Shown one piece after another: positions 55,677-63,917 of a DNA stretch of 64,000 nt (positions are counted from its first letter, which is position 1; every line of letters begins with the position of its first letter). A program made the translations under genes and the position numbers. The DNA is from Plantactinospora soyae (GTDB taxonomy: Bacteria > Actinomycetota > Actinomycetes > Mycobacteriales > Micromonosporaceae). The notes beneath the pieces were generated by a model. The model was given only the letters and a program-made list of their open reading frames with translations. It had not been told where the DNA came from and searched no databases. The DNA is taken from positions 3,286,001 through 3,350,000 of the forward strand of contig NZ_JADBEB010000001.1 of the NCBI RefSeq assembly GCF_014874095.1. Reading direction: 5' to 3'.

Positions 55677-56177
55677 ATGGACGACATCACCGCGCTGATT
55701 CTGGACGACCACGCCACGTTCCGGCGGGGGTTCGCCCGACTCGACGACGCCCGGGGCGAGGCGGAACTCCGGGCGGTCTGGGACCCGCTGTCGTTGCATC
55801 TGGACATCCACGCCGAGGCGGAGGAGTCGATCCTCTACCCGTACCTGGTCCGGCACGGTGACGCCAGCGCGGGGGAGGAGACCGACGACGCGATCGGAGA
55901 CCACAACAAGATCCGGGACGCCATCGCCGAGTCGCGGCGACACGTTCCGGGCACCGACGGCTGGTGGGCGGCGGTCTGGTCGGCCCGCCGGGAGAACAGC
56001 GAGCACCTGGCCGAGGAGGAGGACGGCGCCCTGGCCGACTTCCGACGCAACGCCGGCCGGGAACTCCGGGCCGAACTCGGTGCCCGGTGGCTCACGTTCT
56101 ACGGCGAGCACCCGGGTGGCCGGAACCTGACCTTTCAGGACAAGGATCCACAGGCGTACGTGCGGGAGCATCGCTGA
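55677..56177 (+). CDS. Hemerythrin domain protein
   Basis: A 166-aa HHE cation-binding protein. The iron-ligand pattern is complete: DDHATFRRGF (His), LSLHLDIHAEAEESILYP (His, Glu), IGDHNKIRDAI (His) and NSEHLAEEEDGAL (His, Glu). Such di-iron proteins sense or bind oxygen, nitric oxide or reactive oxygen. ATG 55677 has GAGGGGGG upstream. No membrane segment or partner domain. It is followed after 53 bases by a two-component system; a functional link is not evident. Confidence 0.88.
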   Translation: MDDITALILDDHATFRRGFARLDDARGEAELRAVWDPLSLHLDIHAEAEESILYPYLVRHGDASAGEETDDAIGDHNKIRDAIAESRRHVPGTDGWWAAVWSARRENSEHLAEEEDGALADFRRNAGRELRAELGARWLTFYGEHPGGRNLTFQDKDPQAYVREHR

Positions 56178-56230
56178 GAATGGCGTAGCGCCGGCGAGAA
56201 GTGCTGGGGCGGCCGGGCGAGAATGGTCGG

Positions 56231-57730
56231 GTGACCATCCGTGCCGTACTGGCCCCGCTGACCAGTGGCACCACCTACCGCAGGGGCGTCTTCCTGCTGC
56301 TGGGCGGGGTGCTCCTGCTGCCGTACGGGATGCTCGTGACCGTCTTCGCGGAGATGCTGCGTACCCGGGAGGTGCCCCGGGAGGCGATCATGGTGTTGAT
56401 CGTCGTCGCGGCGGCGATCGCCGCCGTGCCGCTGTTCCTGCGGGGCAGCCGGGCGCTGGAGATCGCCGCGGCGCGTGCCCTGCTGGACGTCGAACTGCCG
56501 GACCCGGCCGCCGACGGTCGGGTGGACCGGGAGACCCGGCTGCGCTGTGCACTCTGGATCGGCGTCCACCTCCTCTCCGGCGGTCTGGTCGGGATGGCAC
56601 TCATCGCCGCCCTGCCGATGGCGCTGCTCTTCATCGTCGGGCAGTTCGGCATCGGTACGGAGGCGCTCGTCGGACTCCGGCTCGGCCCGTTCAACGAGAT
56701 GGACACCGGCTGGCTCACCCTGATCGGGCTGGGCATGCTGGTGCTGCTCGGCTACGCCGTCGCCGGACTGGGCGCGCTGGCCGCGGTGATGGCGCCGGTG
56801 CTGCTCGGGCCCTCCCAGACCGAGCGGATCGTCGCGCTGGAGCGGCGGGCCAGCCAGCTCGCCGAACGCAACCGGCTGGCGCGGGAACTGCACGACTCGG
56901 TCGGACACGCACTGACAGTCGCGACCCTCCAGGCGGCGGCGGCCGGCGAGTTGCTGGACACCGACCGGGAGTTCGTCCGTCGCGCGCTGCGGGCGATCGA
57001 GGAGACCGGCCGGTCGGCCATGGCGGATCTGGACCACGTGCTCGGACTGCTCCGCGACGGCGACAGCGCCGGCTCGCGCGTGGACGGTCCCGACGACCGG
57101 AGCGACCCGGTGGACGGGGTCGACGTCATGGACGGCTCCTCCGAGACCGTGGACGGCTCCGAGGCGGTGGGCGGCTCCGAGGCGGTGGGCGGTGCCGACG
57201 TCGTGGGCGGTGCCGACGGCCCGGGTGCGGTGCCGAGCCCGTGGACCCGTCCGGGCCGGGCGCCGCAGCGTACCCTCGGCGAGCTGGACCGGCTGGTCGC
57301 CGACACCCGGGTCACCGGCCTGGCGGTGAACGTCGAGGTGACCGGCGCGCTCGACACGCTACCGGCGGTGGTCGCCCGGGAGGGCTACCGGATCGTCCAG
57401 GAGGGCCTGACGAACGCGGCCCGGTACGCTGCCCGACACCCGGTGACGCTGCGGATCGCGGTGACGGAGGGGAGCCTGGAGATCGAACTGGTCAACGGCG
57501 TGGTCGAACCGGCCGGCCCGGCCCGCTCGGGGCCCTCGGCCCCGCCTCGGCAGCGCCAGGGCCGTGGCCTGGCCGGCATGCGGGAGCGCGTCGTCCTGCT
57601 CGGCGGCCGGATGACCGCCGGCCCGGAGGGCGGCACCTGGCGGGTCGCGGTCCGGTTGCCCACGCGGATCTCCGAGACAGATGGGCACGGCGTGGATCCG
57701 GAGCAGCGGCACAGGACGGGGCGGACATGA
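56231..57730 (+). CDS. NarL-type sensor histidine kinase with repeat-rich linker
   Basis: A 499-aa membrane kinase starting at GTG 56231 (VTIRAVLAPLTSG). About four membrane helices lie in the first 190 residues. The HisKA_3 motif LARELHDSVGHALTVATLQ contains phospho-acceptor His221. The ATPase domain shows LTNAARYA and GRGLAGMRERVVLLGGRM. Between them, about residues 280-335, lies a Gly/Ser/Asp/Val-rich insertion (units such as VDGSEAVGGSEAVGG) encoded by 18-bp tandem repeats, unusual inside a kinase core. Its stop overlaps the regulator's ATG (ATGA). Signal unknown. Confidence 0.9.
   Translation: MTIRAVLAPLTSGTTYRRGVFLLLGGVLLLPYGMLVTVFAEMLRTREVPREAIMVLIVVAAAIAAVPLFLRGSRALEIAAARALLDVELPDPAADGRVDRETRLRCALWIGVHLLSGGLVGMALIAALPMALLFIVGQFGIGTEALVGLRLGPFNEMDTGWLTLIGLGMLVLLGYAVAGLGALAAVMAPVLLGPSQTERIVALERRASQLAERNRLARELHDSVGHALTVATLQAAAAGELLDTDREFVRRALRAIEETGRSAMADLDHVLGLLRDGDSAGSRVDGPDDRSDPVDGVDVMDGSSETVDGSEAVGGSEAVGGADVVGGADGPGAVPSPWTRPGRAPQRTLGELDRLVADTRVTGLAVNVEVTGALDTLPAVVAREGYRIVQEGLTNAARYAARHPVTLRIAVTEGSLEIELVNGVVEPAGPARSGPSAPPRQRQGRGLAGMRERVVLLGGRMTAGPEGGTWRVAVRLPTRISETDGHGVDPEQRHRTGRT
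57106..57225 (+). repeat. 18-bp tandem repeats in the histidine kinase gene
   Basis: About six imperfect 18-bp units of the type GGCTCCGAGGCGGTGGGC and GGTGCCGACGTCGTGGGC, encoding hexapeptides GSEAVG/GADVVG between the dimerisation and ATPase domains. Unit length is a multiple of three. Confidence 0.8.
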
Positions 57731-58386
57731 CCATCAGCGTGTTGATCGTCGACGACGAGGAACTGATCCGGGTCGGACTGCGGGCCATCATCGACGCCCA
57801 GCCGGACCTGACCGTGGTCGGCGAGGCCACCGACGGGGCCGAGGTACCACCGATGGTCGCCCGGTGGCGGCCGGACGTGGTGCTGATGGACGTCCGGATG
57901 CCGGCGATCGACGGCATCCAGGCCACCCGGCACCTGCTCGCCACCTCGGCCGAACCACCCCGGATCCTGGTGGTCACCACGTTCGAGAACGACGAGTACG
58001 TCTACCAGGCGCTCCGGGCCGGAGCGCACGGGTTCCTGCTGAAGCGGGCCCGTCCGGCCGAGGTGGTGGACGCGATCCGGGTGGTCGCCCGGGGCGAGTC
58101 ACTGCTCTTTCCCGCCGCGGTACGTCGACTGGTGGCGGCCCACCAGCGCGGGCCGGCCAGCGACCGGCTCCAGCGGGCCCGGCTGACCGAACGCGAGGGT
58201 GAGGTCCTGCGGCTGATGGCGACCGGTCTGTCCAATTCGGAAATAGCTGCCGAGCTGGTGCTCGGGGTGGAGACCGTCAAGACGCACGTCGGCAACCTGC
58301 TCGCCAAGCTCGGTGCCCGGGACCGTACCCAGGCGGTCATCGCGGCGTACGAGGCCGGGTTCGTCGTCCCGGCCACGGACGGCTGA
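57727..58386 (+). CDS. NarL/FixJ-type response regulator
   Basis: A 219-aa regulator partner of the upstream kinase. The receiver domain has Asp10-Glu11, phospho-acceptor Asp55 (VVLMDVRMPAIDG), the Thr/Ser region VVTTF and Lys in FLLKRARP. The LuxR-type HTH reads LTEREGEVLRLMATGLSNSEIAAELVLGVETVKTHVGNLLAKLGARD (in parts). ATG overlaps the kinase stop. Targets are unknown; the neighbouring sigma-factor operon is separated by a repeat tract. Confidence 0.94.
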   Translation: MTISVLIVDDEELIRVGLRAIIDAQPDLTVVGEATDGAEVPPMVARWRPDVVLMDVRMPAIDGIQATRHLLATSAEPPRILVVTTFENDEYVYQALRAGAHGFLLKRARPAEVVDAIRVVARGESLLFPAAVRRLVAAHQRGPASDRLQRARLTEREGEVLRLMATGLSNSEIAAELVLGVETVKTHVGNLLAKLGARDRTQAVIAAYEAGFVVPATDG

Positions 58387-58398
58387 TCCCCCGGATCT

Positions 58399-58488
58399 GG
58401 TTCCCCTGGCTCGGGTTTCCCTGGCTCCGGTTTCCCTGGCTCCGGTTCTCCGGCTCCGGTTTTCCTGGCTCTCGTTCTCCGGCTCCGG
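58399..58488 (+). repeat. Intergenic 14/15-bp tandem repeat array
   Basis: About six units, alternating GGTTTCCCTGGCTCC-like 15-mers and GGTTCTCCGGCTCC-like 14-mers, fill the gap between the response regulator and the sigma factor gene. The unit contains a pyrimidine-rich half, so the plus strand is strongly strand-biased. Confidence 0.85.
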
Positions 58489-58556
58489 AAGATTCTCCGC
58501 CGAGCCGAGCAACCGATCCGGCCACCGGGGCGCACCTATCCGGTGAAGGGGGCGGG

Positions 58557-59102
58557 ATGCCAAGCGACGACGAGGACCGGCGCCAGTTCAACGAGTACTT
58601 CGTGGCTCGGCGGGACGTGGTCCGGCGGTCCGCGTACCTGATGTGCGGGGACTGGCACTGGGCCGACGACCTGGCCCAGGCCGCGTTCATCCGGCTCGCC
58701 TCGGCCTGGCACCGGGTACGGGACCCGCAGGCCCTGGACGCGTTCGTCCGGACCTGCCTGGTACGGGCCTACCTGGCCGAGACGCGCCGGGTGTGGCGGC
58801 GCCGGGAACGGGCGGTCGCCGAGACGCCGGAGCTGGCCGGGGCGGGTGACGACGCCGAGGATGCCACCCGCCGGGTGGTCTTCGCCAACGCGCTCCGCCA
58901 GGTGCCACCCCGGCAGCGGGTGACCCTGATCTGCCGGTACTACCACGAACTCGACGTTGCCGAGACGGCCGCCGTACTCGGCTGTTCGGAGGGCACGGTG
59001 AAGAGCCAGACGGCCCGGGGACTCGCCACGCTGCGCCGGGTGCTCGGCGATGCCGTACCCGGAAATGAGCTGGTCCTGACATTGGAGGGCGGGAAGGCAT
59101 GA
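58557..59102 (+). CDS. SigE-family ECF RNA polymerase sigma factor
   Basis: A 181-aa sigma factor. Region 2 shows FNEYFVARRDVVRRSAYLMCGDWHWADDLAQAAFIRLA; region 4 shows ALRQVPPRQRVTLICRYYHELDVAETAAVLGCSEGTVKSQTARGLATL (read in parts). This is the actinobacterial SigE/SigE70 (ECF41-unrelated) style with a CGDWHxADD signature. ATG 58557 lies within GGGGGCGGG context. The next gene overlaps by four bases (ATGA) and encodes a membrane protein that may act as its anti-sigma partner. Confidence 0.92.
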   Translation: MPSDDEDRRQFNEYFVARRDVVRRSAYLMCGDWHWADDLAQAAFIRLASAWHRVRDPQALDAFVRTCLVRAYLAETRRVWRRRERAVAETPELAGAGDDAEDATRRVVFANALRQVPPRQRVTLICRYYHELDVAETAAVLGCSEGTVKSQTARGLATLRRVLGDAVPGNELVLTLEGGKA

Positions 59103-60382
59103 CCGGGTTGCGGGAACTGTTCGAGGAGGCGACACAGGCGCCGCCGCCGAGCCGGCTGCTCGCCGACGAGGTCTACACGGCGGGCCGTCGGCGACTAGGC
59201 CGGCGCCGGGCCGCGCTGGGCGGCGGCACGCTGGCGGTGCTCGTCATCGCGATGACGACGGCCGTCGTGGCCTCCGTTCCGGAGACCGGCCCGGGGCCGT
59301 CGCCCGACGAGCGCGCCGCGCCGGCCGCGCCGGCCGCGCCGCGAACCTCACCCGGGGTGCTGCCCGGGTCGGGGCGGATCCAGATGATCCAGGCCGCCGA
59401 CGCGGGACACGTCTACCTCGCGCTGTCGACCTGTGCGGGCGGACTGTGCAAGACCCGGATGCAGGTGGTCGGCTCCGAGGACGGCGGGCGGACCTGGACC
59501 GAACGCGGCGCCCCGATCCACCTCGGCTTTCTCATGGCCCTGGCCCCCGACGTCCTGCTCGGACTCGTCCTGCCCGAGCCGCCGGGGTCCGCGACGCCAC
59601 CGAGCTTGATGACCAGCCGGGACGGCGGGCGCAGCTGGCAGGCTCCGGAGACCGGCCCGGCCGTACCCGCACTGCCGTCCGGCAGCGTCGCCGTCTGCTG
59701 GCCGGACCCGGACGTCGATCCGGGCAGGGTGGTGCCGGCGGGTACGGATCCGTGCACCCTGCGTGCGTTGGATCCGGAGTCGGGCCGCATCTCGCCGCTC
59801 GCCAGCCAGCCCGCGCTGAACATGGTCGAGACCGACCGGCAGTCCATCGGAATGTCTGCCGGCCGGCTCTGGGTACCCGGATTCGAACGCGGAACCGGGC
59901 GGTCGGCGGTCGCGACGAGCGCCGACGGGGGGCGTACCTGGACCGAACACGTCTTCGTGGACGAGCCCACCTGTCCGCCCGACGGGTGCCTCCTGCCGCA
60001 GGTGGCGGTCGGCCCCGGACCGGTCGGCTACGCGGTGCTGAGCGGGGCCGAGGCGCGGGCGGTGTACCGGTACACCCCCGAACAGGGCTGGCAGCGACGT
60101 ACGGGGGTGCAGCAGGTGCCGTACGCGCTCTCCGACACCGGCTCGTACGTCACGCCCGACGGCAGCCACGTGATCTACCAGCTCGCGGAAAACGGGAACT
60201 ACCAGTTCTGGGCGTCCCGGGGCGCCGGAGCCGACTACCGACCCGGCAATCTGACGGGTCTGCCGGAGCACTCCGGCCGGGTGTTCCGGGCTTCTGACGG
60301 TTGGCTCTACCTGCGCGGCGCCGACGACATCGGCTACGGCTCGACCGACGGCTGGCGCTGGATGCCGTTGAACCGCCGCTGA
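59099..60382 (+). CDS. Membrane-anchored BNR-repeat protein coupled to the sigma factor
   Basis: A 427-aa protein. A cytoplasmic N-terminus of about 35 residues (MTGLRELFEEATQAPPPSRLLADEVYTAG, read in parts) precedes one membrane helix (about 40-60), a Pro/Ala linker and an exported beta-propeller-like domain. Three Asp-box motifs are clear: SEDGGRTW, SRDGGRSW and SADGGRTW. Paired cysteines occur in CAGGLC and CPPDGC. The short N-terminus resembles the sigma-binding segments that precede the helix in actinobacterial SigE-family partners. Function as anti-sigma or sensor is inference. Confidence 0.8.
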   Translation: MTGLRELFEEATQAPPPSRLLADEVYTAGRRRLGRRRAALGGGTLAVLVIAMTTAVVASVPETGPGPSPDERAAPAAPAAPRTSPGVLPGSGRIQMIQAADAGHVYLALSTCAGGLCKTRMQVVGSEDGGRTWTERGAPIHLGFLMALAPDVLLGLVLPEPPGSATPPSLMTSRDGGRSWQAPETGPAVPALPSGSVAVCWPDPDVDPGRVVPAGTDPCTLRALDPESGRISPLASQPALNMVETDRQSIGMSAGRLWVPGFERGTGRSAVATSADGGRTWTEHVFVDEPTCPPDGCLLPQVAVGPGPVGYAVLSGAEARAVYRYTPEQGWQRRTGVQQVPYALSDTGSYVTPDGSHVIYQLAENGNYQFWASRGAGADYRPGNLTGLPEHSGRVFRASDGWLYLRGADDIGYGSTDGWRWMPLNRR

Positions 60383-60480
60383 CCCGCGACTGATCGCCGC
60401 TGACCCGCGCCGCTGACCCGCGGCTGATTCGCCGGCGACCCGCGGCTGATTCGTCGCCGACCCGCGGCTGATTCGCCGGG
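60378..60480 (+). repeat. 21/22-bp tandem repeats spanning the stop of the BNR gene
   Basis: Four to five imperfect units of CGCTGACCCGCGGCTGATTC type. The first unit includes the TGA stop of the BNR-protein gene; later units supply further TGA triplets in more than one frame. Confidence 0.8.
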
Positions 60481-60556
60481 CTGACGAGCCGCCGTTGACG
60501 CCCGCTGTCTACGGCAGTTCCTCGACACGGGTGCGACGCGGCGGGGAAGGCTTTCG

Positions 60557-60562
60557 TAGCCT
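60557..60562 (+). promoter_or_regulatory. -10 element of the AfsR-type regulator, apparently leaderless
   Basis: TAGCCT ends seven bases before the GTG at 60569; no ribosome site precedes that GTG. No clear -35 was identified. Confidence 0.45.
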
Positions 60563-60568
60563 GTGGTC

Positions 60569-63500
60569 GTGCGATTCGGGGTGCTGGGGCCGCTGGCCGT
60601 CTGGACGGACCGGGGTGAGCCGGTCGCGATCCCCGGGCGCAAGGTGCGGGCACTCCTGGCCGACCTGCTGGTCCACGAGGGGCGTCCGGTCTCGGCGGAC
60701 CGGTTGGTCGAGGACCTGTGGGGCAAGGCGGCACCCGCCGACCCGACCGCGGCACTGCACGTACGGGTCTCGCAACTGCGCCGGGCCCTGGCCGGAGCCG
60801 AGCCGGGTGGTCGGGACCTGGTGGTGTCCCAGGCTCCCGGGTACGCGCTGCGGGCCGGGCCCGACACACTGGACGCGCTGAGGTTCGCGACGCTGGTCGG
60901 ACAGGTGCAGTCGGCGGCTGACCCACGTACCCGGGCCGGGCTGCTGGCCGAGGTACTGGCCCTGTGGCGGGGGCCGGCCCTGGCCGACTTCGCCGACGAG
61001 GAGTTCGCCCGCGCGGCCGTGGCCCGGTGGGAGGAGCAGCGGCTGGCCGCCGTGGAGGCGTACGCCGAGGCTCGGCTGGACCTGGGCGAGCATCGCGATC
61101 TGGTCGGCGAGCTGGGTGAGCAGGTGGCCCGGCATCCGTACCGGGAGCGGTTGCGGGCGGCCCACCTGCGGGCCCTCTACCGGGCCGGCCGGGCGGGCGA
61201 GGCGCTGGAGAGTTTCCAGGAGCTGCGGCGTCGGCTCGCCGACGAACTGGGCCTGGACCCGGGCCCGGAGCTGGCCGGGCTGCACCGGGCCATCCTGGCT
61301 GCCGACCCGGCCGAGGACGCGCCCGTACCGGCTCCACGGCCGAGGCGGCCCAGCACGAACCTGCCGGCACCGGTGACCGAGCTGATCGGCCGGGACCACG
61401 CCGTGGCCCGGGTACGCGAACTTCTGGCGACGGGCCGGCTGGTCACCCTCACCGGCCCGGGTGGAGTGGGCAAGACCAGTGTGGCCGTCGCGGTCGCCCG
61501 AGCCGTGGTCGACGGGTACCCGGACGGAGTCTGGCTGGTCGACCTGACCGCCTGGGACGGCCTGGGTGACCCGGCCGAGCTGGTGCTGTCCGTACTGTCG
61601 ATCCCGGATGCGCCGGCCGGTTCGGAGCCGCCGGGTGCGCGCCTGGCGACCGTTCTGCGCGAGCGCCGGACGCTGCTGGTACTGGACAACTGCGAGCACG
61701 TGGTCGAGCCGGTGGCCGAACTGGTCGGAACGCTGCTGCCGGCCGCGCCCGACCTGCGGGTGCTGGCCACCAGCCGGGAGCCGCTGCGGCTGCGCGGGGA
61801 GACCCGCTGGGAACTGCTGCCGCTGGACGTCCCCGACACCGACGATCCGGTCCGGCTGGCCCGGTCCGCCGCCGTACGCCTGTTCCTGGCCCGGTCCGGG
61901 CTGAACCCGGCGCCGGAGACCGTTGCCGGGGTGGCGGAGGTGTGCCGGCGGCTGGACGGCATCCCGCTGGCGCTGGAGCTGGCCGCGACCCGGGCGCCCG
62001 CGCTGGGCGTACCCGAGCTGGCGGCCCGGCTGAGGGTGCCGCAGGACCGGTTCGGGCTGCTGGGCACCGGCCCACGCGACGCACCGGCCCGGCAACGCAC
62101 CCTGGCGGCGGTGATCGACTGGAGTTGGCAACTGCTGACCGAGGCCGAGCGGGCCGTACTGCGCCGGCTGGCCGTCCACTCCGGCGGATGCACACTGGCG
62201 GCTGCCGAGGCGGTGTGCGCTGGGGACGGTGCTCCGGCCGGTGAGGTGCTGGACCTGCTGGCCGGGCTGGTGGACCGTTCGCTGGTGGTACGCCACGACG
62301 GGTCCCGCTTCCGGTTGCTGGAGTCGGTTTCCGCGTACTGCCTGGACCGGCTGCGGGAGGCCGGCGAGGAGACGGCGCTGCGCCGCCGGCACGCCGACCA
62401 CTACCTGGCCCTGGCCGAGCGGACCGAACCGCAGTTGCGTGGACCTGGCCAGCGGGACGGGCTGCGCCGGCTTGACGCCGAGGCCGCGAACCTGCGGACG
62501 GCCATGGAGACGTTCCGACGCGAGAATGCGGCCGAGCCGGCGCTGCGGCTGGCCGGGGCGCTGACCTGGTACTGGTTCATGCGTGGCCGGCTCACCGAGG
62601 CCCGCCGGGCCCTGACCGGGGCGCTGGCCGTGCCGGGCGAGGCACCCGCCGTGGTCCGGGCCAGAGCCGAGACCTGGTACGCCGGCCTGGCGCTCCGGCA
62701 GGGCGACCAGTCCGGATCGGACCGGAACGTCAGCCGCACCGAGGACGTCGCCCGCGCTGAGGACGTCGGACGCGCCGAGCTGACGCGGTCGAAGAGCGGG
62801 CCGGAGTGGTCGAAGGGCGGGCCGGAGCGGGCGGCGGAGGTGCTGCGCGGGTACGAGAAGGTGGCCGAGCCGGTCGAACGGGCCCGGGCCGAGTGGTTCC
62901 TGGCCACGTCGATCATCGACTTCGGCGACGAGCCAGCCACCGCGGAGCTGCTGGCGAGGGCACTGGAGACGTTCCGGGCGGCCGGGGACCGGTGGGGTGA
63001 GGCGGCGGTGCTGAGCACCCGGGCGATGCTCGCGCACATCCGGGACGACACGGCCGCGCTGGAGCACGACGCCCGGCGCAGCGCCACGCTCTTCGGCGAG
63101 CTGGGTGACGACTGGGGCGTACTACAGGCGACGGACTGGCTGATCGGCCTCGCGGACCTGACCGGCGACCACGCGGAGGCGGCCCGGCTGAGCCAGGCCG
63201 GCCTGCGGATGGCCGAGGAACTGGGGCTGTGGTCCGATGTGGCCGCCCGGCTCGGCTGGCTGGGCTGGATCTCGATGCAGGTCGGCGAATACCCGCGCGC
63301 CTACGAGTACGCGGAGCAGGCGAGGCGGCTGGCTGCCGAGCAGGGGCAGTGGTCCGGGGAGGTGTTCGCCACCATCAGCCTGGCCTTCGCCGCCCGGCGG
63401 GACGGAAAGCTCGACCCGGCCGAGGAGCACCTGCGGTGGCTGTTGACGTCCGCCCGGCAGCAGCAGAGCGGAGACGCCCACCCGCCGTACCTGTCGATGG

Positions 63501-63868
63501 TCCTGGTCGAGCTGGGGTTGCTGGCCGGGCAGCGGGGCGACCCGGTCGCGGCGTTGGCCTGGCACCGGGAGGGCTTCGACGTGTACCGGGACCAGGGTTC
63601 GGTGCGCGGGATGGCGTCGGCGCTGGAAGGGATGGCCGCCGCGCTGGTACTGGACGGGCGGTCCGGCCCGGCCGCGCGGTTGCTCGGCGCGGCCGACGCC
63701 GCCCGGCAGCAGTCCGGGCAGCCACTGTCCGCCTCGGACCGCGACGAGCTGGCGCCGACCACGGCGGCGGCCCGGACCGCCGAGCCCGACTTCGACGCCC
63801 TCTTCGCGGACGGCGCCGGGCTCACGCCCGAGCAGGCCCGGTCCCTGCTGGACAAGGACCCGGCCTGA
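60569..63868 (+). CDS. AfsR/SARP-family transcriptional regulator (OmpR-type HTH, BTAD, NB-ARC-like ATPase, TPR)
   Basis: A 1099-aa regulator. GTG 60569 (VRFGVLGPLAVWTDRG) is favoured over 60563 because of the -10 position. Order of domains: winged helix (1-90, RKVRALLADLLVHEGRPVSADRLVEDLWG), BTAD (about 95-250), STAND ATPase with Walker A GPGGVGKTS (about 296-304), Walker B LLVLDNCEHV and RGETRWELLPLDVP, then TPR-like helices to the end. Similar proteins switch antibiotic or morphological genes. An Asp/Glu/Arg- and Ser/Gly-rich insertion (about 712-755) with duplicated short motifs interrupts the TPR part. No biosynthetic cluster is visible beside it, so its target lies outside the window or elsewhere. 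Confidence 0.9.
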   Translation: MRFGVLGPLAVWTDRGEPVAIPGRKVRALLADLLVHEGRPVSADRLVEDLWGKAAPADPTAALHVRVSQLRRALAGAEPGGRDLVVSQAPGYALRAGPDTLDALRFATLVGQVQSAADPRTRAGLLAEVLALWRGPALADFADEEFARAAVARWEEQRLAAVEAYAEARLDLGEHRDLVGELGEQVARHPYRERLRAAHLRALYRAGRAGEALESFQELRRRLADELGLDPGPELAGLHRAILAADPAEDAPVPAPRPRRPSTNLPAPVTELIGRDHAVARVRELLATGRLVTLTGPGGVGKTSVAVAVARAVVDGYPDGVWLVDLTAWDGLGDPAELVLSVLSIPDAPAGSEPPGARLATVLRERRTLLVLDNCEHVVEPVAELVGTLLPAAPDLRVLATSREPLRLRGETRWELLPLDVPDTDDPVRLARSAAVRLFLARSGLNPAPETVAGVAEVCRRLDGIPLALELAATRAPALGVPELAARLRVPQDRFGLLGTGPRDAPARQRTLAAVIDWSWQLLTEAERAVLRRLAVHSGGCTLAAAEAVCAGDGAPAGEVLDLLAGLVDRSLVVRHDGSRFRLLESVSAYCLDRLREAGEETALRRRHADHYLALAERTEPQLRGPGQRDGLRRLDAEAANLRTAMETFRRENAAEPALRLAGALTWYWFMRGRLTEARRALTGALAVPGEAPAVVRARAETWYAGLALRQGDQSGSDRNVSRTEDVARAEDVGRAELTRSKSGPEWSKGGPERAAEVLRGYEKVAEPVERARAEWFLATSIIDFGDEPATAELLARALETFRAAGDRWGEAAVLSTRAMLAHIRDDTAALEHDARRSATLFGELGDDWGVLQATDWLIGLADLTGDHAEAARLSQAGLRMAEELGLWSDVAARLGWLGWISMQVGEYPRAYEYAEQARRLAAEQGQWSGEVFATISLAFAARRDGKLDPAEEHLRWLLTSARQQQSGDAHPPYLSMVLVELGLLAGQRGDPVAALAWHREGFDVYRDQGSVRGMASALEGMAAALVLDGRSGPAARLLGAADAARQQSGQPLSASDRDELAPTTAAARTAEPDFDALFADGAGLTPEQARSLLDKDPA

Positions 63869-63878
63869 CCCGTGGCGT

Positions 63879-63917
63879 GCGTCGTCGCCTACTTCGGCGC
63901 GTCGTCGCCTACTTCGG
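63879..63917. repeat. 20-bp tandem repeat at the end of a minus-strand gene
   Basis: GCGTCGTCGCCTACTTCGG occurs at 63879-63897 and again at 63899-63917 (period 20). The second copy includes the stop codon of the minus-strand gene. Confidence 0.8.

Noticed and set aside
54720-56171. Methyltransferase extended to a 483-codon protein
   Set aside because: The upstream part is the antisense shadow of the hemerythrin gene; the methyltransferase fold begins after ATG 55568.
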